This document shows positions 54,838-64,000 of a stretch of DNA of 64,000 bases, piece by piece (position 1 is the first letter of the stretch; every line of letters starts with the position of its first letter). The notes beneath the pieces were generated by a model, which was not told where the DNA came from, made no database searches, and saw nothing but the letters and a program-made list of their open reading frames with translations. The translations under genes and the position numbers were made by a program. The DNA comes from Brachypterus glaber (Eukaryota > Arthropoda > Insecta > Coleoptera > Kateretidae), in the NCBI GenBank assembly GCA_958510825.1, contig OY294047.1:4278001-4342000 (forward strand). Direction: 5' to 3'.

Positions 54838-55584
54838 TTTCTTTCTCCAATAAAACTGTGAAGACTAATAAAGAAGGTCATCACTCATTAGCTAACTCAA
54901 TTTTATCAACTGCCATAAACATATTATTCTGATTTAGCCCAAAAGTCACCTTTAAAACGATATATTTTTTTATTAAAAGGTTAAAATTTTGCCGACTCTG
55001 ACCTAAAGCCGAGTTGGAAAATAAATGGAGGGTAGTTGCCCCCTTGCCCTCCTAAAACCCGCCCCTGCACGGCCTTGTGATTATCCAACAAGCGAATTTG
55101 GTTTTCAAGTTAAATTCTAATTCAAGTCATCAAAGCTAAAATTGTCCAAGAACTTGCAACCGCAAATGCAAATTTAATTTTAGTTAATTTATAATAAATC
55201 TGTACCTAATTTCAAATAATTATATAATTTTATAATGATTAATTTATAAGCGATTCAAAGAATTATTATCTGTTAATTGGTTTATAATTTTTAATCAACT
55301 GTAAATATTTTGTTAAAGTTAATTTAAAACAACAACTCATAATTATTTTAAAAGCAAATTCTTTATAAATATACTTTTAACAATAAAGTTACATAATAAA
55401 AATGCTTCACGCTTTAAACTTCATACAATGTATTTTATTTCAACAGATAACCCCATGCGTTATATTAGTTATTTTTTTTTTAATTTTCTACAGGATATAT
55501 CTACGCAAAGATGCGGTGTTGCTAAAAAATCTTTGGATTTTTTTTTATAATATACACTCAGAAAATGTCATTGTAGTTTTAATA
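54838..55584. other. Stretch without recognised gene
   Basis: AT-rich. A 79-codon plus-strand frame at 55402 is hydrophobic because of T-rich sequence and has no other sign of coding. Confidence 0.5.
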
Positions 55585-56290
55585 CTAAATTTTATTTTTT
55601 ATTTATATCGCCACCATTGGTATTTAATACTTTACTTGTAATATTAAATACTACAATGTGGGTATTGTATACAAAATGTTGTCATACTAACATATAGACC
55701 TTGCTGGTACATTTGAATCTCCATGCAACATGTGTTTATTAATACTAGCATGTTATAGTAAAGATTACTGTAACATTTGGTAAAGCATATCACACTTATA
55801 GTATGGTATACTTTGAGTTGTTGTTAAGTTTTATTAATGATCTAATTTAAAGTATGTTACAGTATTTAGAAAAAATAACAATGGTAAATAATACCAAAAT
55901 TTTGATTAGTAATCATATAAAGATTGCAACCACACACAATTACACACTGATAAAATAATCGATCATTTTTTTACTTTTCTCTGTGTTATTACTAACCAAA
56001 ATTTTGGTATTATTTACCGATTGTTATTTTACTAAATACTGTAACATACTTTAAACTAGATCAATAACACAACAACTACAACTTAAAGTATACCAAACTA
56101 TAACTGTGATATAATTTACCAAATGTTACAGTATTAATAAACACATGTTGCGTGGGGATCCAAATGTACCAGCACGGTCTCTATGTTAGTATGACAACAT
56201 TTTGTATACAATACACACATTGCAGTATTTAATATCACAAGTAAAGTATTAAATACCAATGGTGGCGATATAAATAAAATATATGTATTA
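55585..56290. mobile_element. 0.7-kb foldback element
   Basis: The arms of about 320 bp pair TATCGCCACCATTGGTATTT with AAATACCAATGGTGGCGATA, then TGTATACAAAATGTTGTCAT with ATGACAACATTTTGTATACA, and AATACCAAAATTTTG with CAAAATTTTGGTATT. The loop is about 55915-55975. Identity between arms is high. TSD not resolved. Confidence 0.85.
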
Positions 56291-56304
56291 ACAAATAAAA
56301 TACT

Positions 56305-56337
56305 GACTTGAGCGGATGAAATTCATCCGCTCAAGTC
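56305..56337. repeat. Perfect 16-bp-arm palindrome
   Basis: GACTTGAGCGGATGAA, one unpaired A, then TTCATCCGCTCAAGTC. GC-rich compared with its surroundings and followed by CGGTTTATGCACCC. Confidence 0.93.
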
Positions 56338-56733
56338 CGGTTTATGCACCCTTTATACCCGCGCAGACCCGTCATTTTTAATAGGGAGTATTTAAACTAC
56401 AACAACATTTTTTGTGTGTATTTTAAAAATAGTATTTCTTTATAAAAGCCGGAAATCGCCTAATTTGTTCTCTATTATTTGTCGGTAACACAATTGGCAA
56501 ACCCACAGAGCCATAGGCGTAAGAAAATTATTACTTTCCCAAATTTAAAAAACCCAAAACCTAATCGTCGTTTCATTCAAAATTGATGATGGCTTTTATC
56601 AATGGCATTTCTCAGATTGTGGGTGCTGTTTTTCTACTAATGGATCCACTTTACTTCAATTTACGCCAAGGGCTCTTTTAAAATTTGCTCTACTGTGTCT
56701 TTGTTCAATTTTTAACCTATAATTGAAAATAGT
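56338..56733. other. Stretch without recognised feature
   Basis: No frame or repeat that I can support. Confidence 0.5.
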
Positions 56734-59022
56734 ATATGGGTATTTCTGTACGAATCCATACCACCTTGGTGATTGAATGTCACGGATTTTCGTTAAACTT
56801 TTTTTATATTATCACCACTGTAGTACTAAAAGCCTTATGCAAAAAAAAGAATTAAAAAAATTTTTTTGGCTCAGATATGATTTTTTTAAAATTTTGTAAT
56901 TTTTCAATTTTTGACGATAAAGAAAACAGCTTTATTTTCAATTTATTACTATAAGTCTGACAATTTTAATCCAAATTTGATGAAATTTGGTGCACCCATG
57001 TAAACTTAGATGACAATCTTGAATTTTTTATAATTTTTTTTTAATAGTGGGTTTCTGCTCTTCTTCTTCTTCTTTAAAAATATTTTTTTACGTTTTTTTA
57101 TAACTAAGTTTAACCCGATTTTTCGTAAAGTGCCCCCCCTACGATTTTTCTCAAATTTTGATCAAATGTACTAAGTGTCCTTTTTTCAATGACGTAAAAT
57201 TTATTCTGGGCAAATTAGGTTTACTATATATTTTAGCCATTTTAAATTTTTACGACAATGAGGAACTGTGCTGGAAATAGCTGTTTTACAAAAAAAGGCA
57301 CATATTATTTTTTATATGTTTTTAATAGTTTATGTCAAATGCTTAATTTTAAGACAAAAACAAAATAATTAATTGTTAGTTTTTTTCAAAAAAGGCGTAA
57401 GTCCACAATTTTATTACTTTTTTTTCTATGTATTATGTATGCGTTTTTTTCTGGTGTAAACGTTAGCTTACGTTAAATACTAAGTCTTTAACACCAAAAC
57501 GTATTTTTATTTTTGCAAACACAATATGTTTTTTTTGTTTTGTTTTTGATCTTAAAAATGCCTGAAAGTTGGTAAACTGTCAGAGTAAGACACTTTTTTT
57601 GTTATAAATCTTTTTTTAATTCCCAGCTCAGAGAAAAGTTTTCTATGCCGGGGATAAATCCTTAAAAAAATTGCTCGGTCACATGCAAAGATTGAGATAT
57701 ATTTTCGCTTCTAAACATATTTTAACACAAAAAGGTAAAAGTAATAGGTAAAATTAGTTTTAATTTGGTTCTGTCAGTTATCTGACAATTTTCCATAAGG
57801 GGCCAACAAAATTTAGTTTTTGTTTTTTCAAGCACAACCGCTATACAATTTTCCAAAAGGGAACGCCGAAGTAAAACAAAAGACAAACTGTTAACAAAAT
57901 TGTCACTTTTAACTTAACAGTTCTAACAGAACAATGTCACTTTGGAATACAAGCAAATAAAAAAATAGTTCATTATATTTTAGCGATGGATGCGCTTCAC
58001 AAAAATTTAAAAGATTTTGATAAGCTTTGTATAATAATTAAAGTTAAATAATAAGACATAAATAAATTGTAAATTAGTATGTTCAATAAATTAATATTTT
58101 TTAAATTAATTTTTATTAAGGATTTATCCCCGGCATAGAAAACTTTTCTCTGAGCTGCGAATTAAAAAAAGATTTATAACAAAAAAAAAGTTTCTTTGAC
58201 AGTTTACCAACTTTCATGCATTTTTAAGATCAAAAACAAAACCAAAAAACATATTGTGTTAAAAAAAAAATAAAAATAGTTTTTGATGTTAAAGAAAAAA
58301 GAAAAAAAAACGCCTACAAAATATATAGAAATAAAAAAGTAATAAAATTGTGGATTTACGCCTTTTTTGAAAAAAACAAAAATTAATTATTTTGTTTTTG
58401 TCTTAAAATGAAGCATTTGACCTAAATTATTAAAAACATATAAAAAATAATATGTGCCTTTTTTTGTAAAACAGCTATTTCCAGCACAATTTCTCATTGT
58501 CGTAAAAATTTAAAATGGCTAAAATATATAGTAAACCTAATTTGCCCAGAATAAATTTTACGTTATTGAAAAAAGGACACTTAGAATTACATTTGACCAA
58601 AATTTGAGAAAAATCGTAGGGGGGGGGGCACTTTACGAAAAATCGGGTTAAACATAGTTATAAAAAAACGTAAAAAAATATTTTTGAAGAAGAAGAAGAG
58701 CAGAAACCCACTATTAAAAAAAATTATAAAAAATTCAAGATTGTCATCTAAGTTTACATGGGTGCACCAAATTTCATCAAATTTGGATTAAAATTGTCAG
58801 ACTTATAGTAATAAATGGAAAATAAAGCTGTTTTCTTTATCGTCAAAAATTGAAAAATTACAAAATTTTAAAAAAATCATATCTCAGCCAAAAAATTTTT
58901 TTAAATTCTTTTTTTTGCATAAGGCTTTTAGTATTAGAGTGGTGATAATATAAAAAAAGTTTAACGAAAATCCGTGACATTCAATCACCAAGGTGGTATG
59001 GATTCGTACAGAAATACCCATA
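56734..59022. mobile_element. 2.3-kb foldback element
   Basis: The arms of about 0.92 kb (to about 57667, and from about 58112) pair from TATGGGTATTTCTGTACGAA and CCATACCACCTTGGTG inward to GGCATAGAAAACTTTTCTCT. Identity is very high. TA adjoins both ends, so TA-specific insertion is likely. The unpaired centre (57668-58111) contains TCTGACAATTTTCCATAAGG and is not coding. Arms contain long A and T runs and a GAAGAAGAAGAAGAG tract. Confidence 0.88.
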
Positions 59023-59219
59023 TATTAAAAATAGATTTCGGCTATTTTAAAGGGATGATTTTACTACGTTTTTTAACAATGATTCATGAACTATTTTGAC
59101 TACCTGCCGCAGTAACCCTAAAAAAGCGTTATTTTGTAAAATAAAATAGTGTAACGTAATATGAATTATGTGACACTAAATTTTATATACAATGTATAAA
59201 TTTTAGTATTGTCTTTCAA

Positions 59220-59312
59220 CAGGTTTCAGTCAAAGTGTACCACCGATGGTACATCGAGGTCTATCCTCAAAATTCGAAGTGAGCACTCAGGTGGTACACG
59301 TATTTATTCTCA

Positions 59313-59345
<33 letters not shown>

Positions 59346-59556
59346 AGGTTTCAAAGTGTACCACCGATGGTACATCAAGGTCTATCCTCAAAATTCGAAG
59401 TGAGCACTCATGTGGTACACGTATTTATTCTCAGTTAAAAAAAAAAAAAAAAAAAAAAAAACAGGTTTCAGTCAAAGTGTACCACCGATGGTACATCGAG
59501 GTCTATCCTCAAAATTCGAAGTGAGCACTCAGGTGGTACACGTATTTATTCTCAGT
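59220..59556 (+). repeat. Three tandem copies of a 95-bp unit separated by poly(A)
   Basis: The unit starts CAGGTTTCAGTCAAAGTGTA and ends TATTTATTCTCAGTT. Copies are at 59220-59315, 59345-59436 and 59462-59556. The first two are followed by 28 and 25 A residues; the third has none. The units are nearly identical (copy 2 lacks four bases). Each has a small stem GTACCACCGATGGTAC. The head-to-tail arrangement with A tails between units suggests reverse transcription of a short polyadenylated RNA with template jumping, or a young satellite. The apparent lysine-rich frame over it is an artefact. Confidence 0.92.
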
Positions 59557-59687
59557 TTTAATGGCATTAAAACTTAAATTTGATAGCAGGAGCCACAACA
59601 TTAAGAAGAATTAAGGTAAAATTAGTATTTTTTTTTTGGTTTGGACGTTACCGATTTTTGCCTTCGACCGCAACGTGTTAATACTTT
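59557..59687. other. Spacer
   Basis: Short unassigned sequence between the trimer and the next MITE; it begins TTAATGGCATTAAAAC, a small palindrome. Confidence 0.5.
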
Positions 59688-59695
59688 GTAATGGT

Positions 59696-60104
59696 CAGTA
59701 GTCGGCGTAAACTCAGTTATGACTCATCAATGTTGAAAATAAACACAGAAACATAGGCCTAGGAATAATTTTGCCGAATTATGAGGGAAATTTTTATAAA
59801 TCGAAACATTTGACGACTAATTTGTTACACACAACAATATTGACTATACGTATTAACTATACATATGTATATATATATCGGTGTTTGTTAAAGAAAAAAC
59901 CGACATTCGATTTTTATCTTTTAAGAATACGAGAGTTTTTAATTTTTATTTATCGATAACTTTTTTCTCACCTTACTTGTTTAAATAGAATCATTAAAAA
60001 AAAATCAAGATAAAAAGAAATAAAAATGTAAATATTTAAAACCTCGTGTCAACTCTAGAGTCGACGCGGCGTCTATGCGAGTACTGGAAATTCGCCAAGT
60101 ACTG
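59696..60104 (+). mobile_element. Complete hAT-like MITE with CAGTAGTCGGCG ends
   Basis: The ends CAGTAGTCGGCG and CGCCAAGTACTG are flanked by an exact 8-bp duplication GTAATGGT (59688-59695, 60105-60112). Partial copies are at 29028-29225 and 44865-45138. A TA-repeat lies at about 59866. The right part is GC-rich (GAGTCGACGCGGCGTCTATG). It has no coding capacity. The exact TSD suggests a recent insertion. Confidence 0.93.
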
Positions 60105-60112
60105 GTAATGGT

Positions 60113-61630
60113 ACAAGAACAGAGATTAAACTGAAAATAGTACGGGTCTGCATTACTTTCTTGAAAAAATATATGAGAGTTTGATTAGTTTGTTATTCTT
60201 ATAATTAGGTTGCATTTATTTTCGGTGATTATGAAAAAGTAAACCTCAAAATTAAATCTTAATGCGCAGACACCAAAATTGTAAAAAATTGTTTTAACTC
60301 CTTATGTGATTTTTTTGGGAAAAACCAGTAATGACTTGTGGTTATATTAGTAATTTACTATTAACGTGCAAAATTTGAAAATCATCATTTTTAAGAACCG
60401 AAGGACCGAAGGATAGACAAACGGATGGACATCGAAAAATCTTTCTTTCGAAAGGCATAGATAAACGGATAAATACATAAAAATCTTAAAAAGTTTTTTC
60501 TTCTCAACTCTTGTGAAAATTCCATAATTTCCAAATACTTTTAAGCTAAGTCATTTTAAGTTTTTTCCTTGTGTACCTAAACAAATTTTATTTTATTTCA
60601 TGAAACACAAAGGGACAGAAGAGGCACATTCAAAAAATATTTAAAATATGTAAAAGATAAAAATAATAGGACATTTTTTACAGTTAAATTATATAATTTC
60701 GCACATCTCTATAATTATTTGAAGTAAAAAAGATATCAAACTAAAATAATAACCATAGTTATTGTTATTGTTTTTATGTTGATTATAATACTACCAACGG
60801 ATTGGGTTGATTTATTATTTTAATAGTATTCTAATACTCTATACTACATTCAATTCATAAAAAACATCTGCCCATTAAAAAAAATTAAAAGAACGAATGT
60901 CCCATTAAAAAATATAGCTACGTATTCACAATTACAGTCATTTAATAAAACCTCAAAGAGTAGAAACAATAGTTAATCGCTTATGAAAAAGGATACAAAA
61001 TAAAGGTACTAATTTGGTGATGGTATCAAAAGACATTTTTTGTGGTTACGTTTCTTTAAGTAGAATAATTTTATATCATTTTGTGGGATACTAATAGCCA
61101 CTTAGCTTGCTTGATTGTCGAATAAATATCATTCTAAAAAGAGGAGGAGGTTTATTATAAGTTAACTGTAGACGAACCGACTAAACATATGCCTGAAATT
61201 AAATGACATTAGCAGGCCAGACACAACTATGTCATTTCGAAACTACACTTTTGTTTCTAGATGGCTATGATGGGAAACTTGTGCTAACCCTGCTATTATT
61301 ACAAATGTTCTTTTTCTGTATGGGTCCATTCAATTATATATTTTTTATATATTTTTTTTTGTATCAACCTATTAATTCGTATTTGAAAATCCATGAGAAC
61401 CAAACTAGTTTAATATAAAACTTTTTGGTTTAGTAAAATAAATTAACTCAACTTTTATTGACGCGTCGTAATAAAAATTATTATTTATTATTTATGCTTT
61501 CCCGTTTTGAAAATCTTTAAAATTTCGGAAAGCATTGTATTCGTGCAAAATTTTTTTTTTGTGTATTTTTGCGTTCTATGACGTTTTATGTCGATATAAA
61601 TCAATTTCGAGCAAAAAAAATAAATTGCCG
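60113..61630. other. Long stretch without recognised gene
   Basis: AT-rich. At 60395-60440 a GGACCGAAGGA... ACGGATGGAC tract resembles the short GGAC-type repeats of Helentron-like elements. A 71-codon frame at 61203 is not convincingly coding. Confidence 0.45.
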
Positions 61631-61664
61631 CTCGGTCGGTCGGTCGGTCGGTCGATCGGTCTGT
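61631..61664 (+). repeat. CGGT tetranucleotide microsatellite
   Basis: CTCGGTCGGTCGGTCGGTCG then GTCGATCGGTCTGTCC, followed by GGGCACGATAACTTAAGAAC. GTCY-type microsatellites sit in the middle of Helentron-associated elements, but no ends are visible here. Confidence 0.85.
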
Positions 61665-61829
61665 CCGGGAAATCTTGTGGGCACGATAACTTAAGAACGC
61701 TTTAAGCTAGAGACTTGAAATTTGGCATACAGGCATGTTACCAAAAGTTCTCGCTCGGGATTTTTTTTGGTAAACATTGGGGTGCGGCAAGGGGGGCAAA
61801 TGGGGAAAAATAATTTTTTTTTAGAAAAA

Positions 61830-62265
61830 TTTGAAAATTGCTATATATGGGTTTTTGAGGTTGCTGAAATTGAATCTAATAAAAAAACTTTTCTAATTCC
61901 ACCCCCCGAAGGGGTAAATAATTTTCAATATTATTAATATTTTCTTTAAAATTGTTATATAGGGGTTTTTGGGGTCGACGAATATGAATCTGATAATACT
62001 TTTTTACTAATTTTACCCCCTGAGGCGTGGGGGTAGTTTTCGTGAAAACTGGTGGATTGGGGTTTTTAAGGTTGCTGAAAGTGAATCTGATAATCAAATT
62101 TTTCTAAATCCACCCCCTGAGGAGTGGGGGGTAGTTTTCGTGAAAATTGTTATATTGGGGTTTTTGAGGTTGTTGAAAGTGAATCTGATTATAAAAAAAT
62201 TCTAACTTTACCCCTAAAGGGGTAGAGGGTAGTTTTAGTGAAAATTTATATTTTAAGGTTTTTAT
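61830..62265 (+). repeat. Degenerate tandem array of about 95-115-bp units
   Basis: Four to five units share GGGGTTTTTGAGGTTGCTGA, AGTGAATCTGATAAT, CACCCCCTGAGG-GTGGGGG and TAGTTTTCGTGAAAATT. Units begin near 61848, 61963, 62056, 62155 and 62250. Each contains a CCCC...GGGG stem. The frames predicted on both strands here come from the repeats. Confidence 0.88.
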
Positions 62266-62297
62266 TTCGCTAGATATATTATTCACAGTAAATATGC

Positions 62298-62802
62298 CCT
62301 GCTAAGACAAGTTGTCATATTTGCAAAATTTCACTTTTTGAGATAAGCACACCATTGTATTGCTTTACACTAGCCCCATGTACCTACTAAAAAGAAATGT
62401 CCTATCTAAAACACAAATCCTAAAAATTAGCCTAAGATGTGTGTCCTATGTGGAAATTTTTTAATGTTTTCTAAATAAAATTGTCCTGACTAGTCTTTAC
62501 TAGAGGAATAAGTCAGGACTAGGACTAACTTTACAGATGTTAGTAATTTGATTGGACTTTTTACATCAGTTTGTACTAACTTTTTCAGATAGAACAAATG
62601 CATTTAGTATGACAATTTATTTTTCTGACAAAAAAAATATATTTTTTTTTTCAAAGGATATCACGTATTTTTGATTTAAAATAAAGCAGAACCCAACGCC
62701 ATACTTATTTAAACATGTTTTCAAAAATTTCAAACAAAAACAATAAAACTTGCCATATCTCAAAACATCTAATTTGCAGACAGGACAACTTGTCTTAGCA
62801 AG
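62298..62802. mobile_element. 0.5-kb element with TGCTAAGACAAGTTGTC ends
   Basis: CTGCTAAGACAAGTTGTCAT and TTTTTGAGATAAGCACACC on the left are mirrored by ATCTCAAAACATC and GACAACTTGTCTTAGCA on the right. The arms are about 60 bp and diverged. Contains AGTCCTGAC/GTCAGGACTA pairs near 62485-62525. TSD not resolved. Confidence 0.65.
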
Positions 62803-62932
62803 GCAGAAATGGTGTATTGTATTTACCCAAATACTTGAAAACGAAATTGTTTCTTTCCTCTTCTTTGGTCGTGTGGACCTAAGCTCAGCACAAAATACTA
62901 CCTCACACAGAAAAATTCACTTACCTCTACTA

Positions 62933-63357
62933 AAGTTTATCTTTTTAAGGTATAGTTATTTTAAACCTTCCCGCTTGTAAACAATCTCGAAATTACCATA
63001 GCAACGTAAGATACGCATGCGTCGTAAGCGAAATGACTAAGCCCAATTTACACAACCATAAAACGTTGACGTGCCATTAACCAGAACAAAACAATGGTTT
63101 ATTCCTCTAAATTATGGGACTAAAAGCGATTTTATAAGCAAATTTTGTTTCTACAGGAATACAAAAGTGTTTTTAGCAACAGCTTTATCAATTCTTTTTT
63201 TTTACATCAAAACATCATAAAAACAAACTAAGTAAACAAAAATTATAAATTTTGGTTATGTTGACATTCAAACCAAGCCACATGCTTCAGTATAAATCGG
63301 ACTTTGTGGAGTATTTAGCGGCAAATTTAAAATAACTATACCTTATTGAAATCGTTT
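62933..63357 (+). mobile_element. TA-flanked AAGGTATAG element, copy 2
   Basis: Matches 1747-2298 in order (AAGGTATAGTT, CCCGCTTGTAAACA, CATGCGTCGTAAGC, TTTTGTTTCTACAG, TATGTTGACATT, CATGCTTCAGTATAAATCGG) with about 125 bp fewer. TA flanks at 62931-62932 and 63358-63359. The ATG plus splice donor of copy 1 is not preserved. Confidence 0.8.
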
Positions 63358-63359
63358 TA

Positions 63360-64000
63360 GCCCTTACTGAGATATTGACTGGTGTACTCAAAGGTGTATC
63401 ACCCTGTACATTTACTAGTATACTATAATTATTGTTTTTTACATACAATTTCGAAATAGCAATATATCCTTAATCGCTGCTAACTCAGATTTAATAATTA
63501 CATTTCAAGTAATAACAAATAATTATACGTTCAGAATTAAAATGTCATTTATACGTAATTATTGTTCCCATGATAAGTTTTTAGCCAGGCAACATCTCCG
63601 ACAAAAAGGTTTATTCACGATATGACATTAGGACTAAATACAGAGTGCTTGAACCACGTTTTATTCAATAATTGGAGGAAAGAGCGCCCAGCAATCAACG
63701 GAACCAATGGTAGGGACGAACCCATTGCACCCACCCATCCATACGGAGAAGCGTAATTTCATACATAGACTCCTGTAATGACAAAATAAGAGCCTTCTAT
63801 TCTTCTGAGACAGATGACCGACTGTCTAGTTGAATTAAACTGGCCTAAAACTGTTAAAGATTCAGCTGGCTGACTATAAGTGAGGGAAATTAAAGTTATA
63901 GTTAAAATAAGATAAGTAAAAGGAAGGATGATTGTTGTGTTTAATTCTTTTACGTGATATTTCAAACTAATTTATTATTTTTCAGAGATGGGGACTGATA
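63360..64000. other. Right edge of window, unassigned
   Basis: A GC-richer patch (63640-63760) and a 68-codon minus-strand frame ending at 63759 with a hydrophobic segment are present, but that frame has only a TTG start. At the very end TTTATTATTTTTCAG precedes AGATGGGGACTGATA, which could be a splice acceptor with a following exon; it cannot be judged without sequence to the right. Confidence 0.3.

Noticed and set aside
59209..59403. Lysine-rich open frame
   Set aside because: It reads through the poly(A) tract of the tandem trimer; no coding evidence.
61722..62286. Three frames on both strands
   Set aside because: All are translations of the degenerate tandem array.
63759..63965. Possible secreted peptide with signal-like hydrophobic segment
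   Set aside because: Only a TTG start, AT-rich composition that favours hydrophobic codons, and no intact context; not supported.
1..64000. CRISPR arrays, bacterial operons, terminators or promoters
   Set aside because: No regularly spaced short repeats with unique spacers and no prokaryotic gene structure; the DNA is of eukaryotic repeat type.

Overview
This window looks like intergenic or intronic DNA from a large, AT-rich, transposon-crowded animal genome, most likely an insect. The reasons are a very AT-rich base composition, tRNA-derived SINEs, non-LTR retrotransposon pieces, abundant MITEs with TA, TAA, TTAA and 8-bp target-site duplications (TSDs), splice-like signals inside element fragments, and no bacterial-style gene packing. 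I found no convincing intact host gene, no tRNA or rRNA gene and no CRISPR array. All recognisable protein-coding DNA is transposon-derived and broken. Family calls come from termini, TSDs and copies inside this window only; no database was searched.

Layout. 0-5.6 kb: a MITE end, a TA-flanked element with a mini-exon, a 1.8-kb foldback, a complete 424-bp MITE, and a fragment of a tyrosine-recombinase-like (Crypton-type) gene. 6.2-9.6 kb: a TA-flanked element and a 1.9-kb foldback carrying a possible THAP first exon. 11.9-16 kb: a TA-flanked inverted-repeat element, a retroposon with a 13-bp TSD, an 8-bp-TSD element, a TTAA hairpin and a tRNA-SINE. 16.5-20.6 kb: a 2.54-kb giant palindrome and a TA-flanked element with a repeated internal motif. 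21-27.6 kb: a truncated LINE reverse transcriptase, several hairpins, a hAT-like MITE and a Harbinger-like MITE. 27.7-36.8 kb: a second LINE split by a 777-bp element, a Helentron-like element, and a stack of nested MITEs. 38.7-46 kb: second copies of many of these. 48 kb: a deleted mariner-like transposase. 51-60 kb: further large foldbacks, a trimer of short poly(A)-tailed units, and a complete hAT-like MITE. 61.6-63.4 kb: tandem repeats and a second copy of the 1.75-kb element.

Two patterns stand out. First, at least nine loci carry a 50-140-bp imperfect hairpin with a CpG-rich centre, usually bounded by TAGTATA-like ends; several abut an A/T-rich inverted terminus related to TATTTTTTCTACGACTGC. 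The hairpins differ in sequence but share position and design. Second, at least eight elements are long foldbacks (0.7-2.5 kb). If transcribed they would give long double-stranded RNA. Nested insertions with intact TSDs give a relative order: the 34.34-kb TA-flanked element is older than the hairpin and hAT-like MITEs inside it, and the hAT-like MITE at 35.69 kb is older than the 424-bp MITE inside it.
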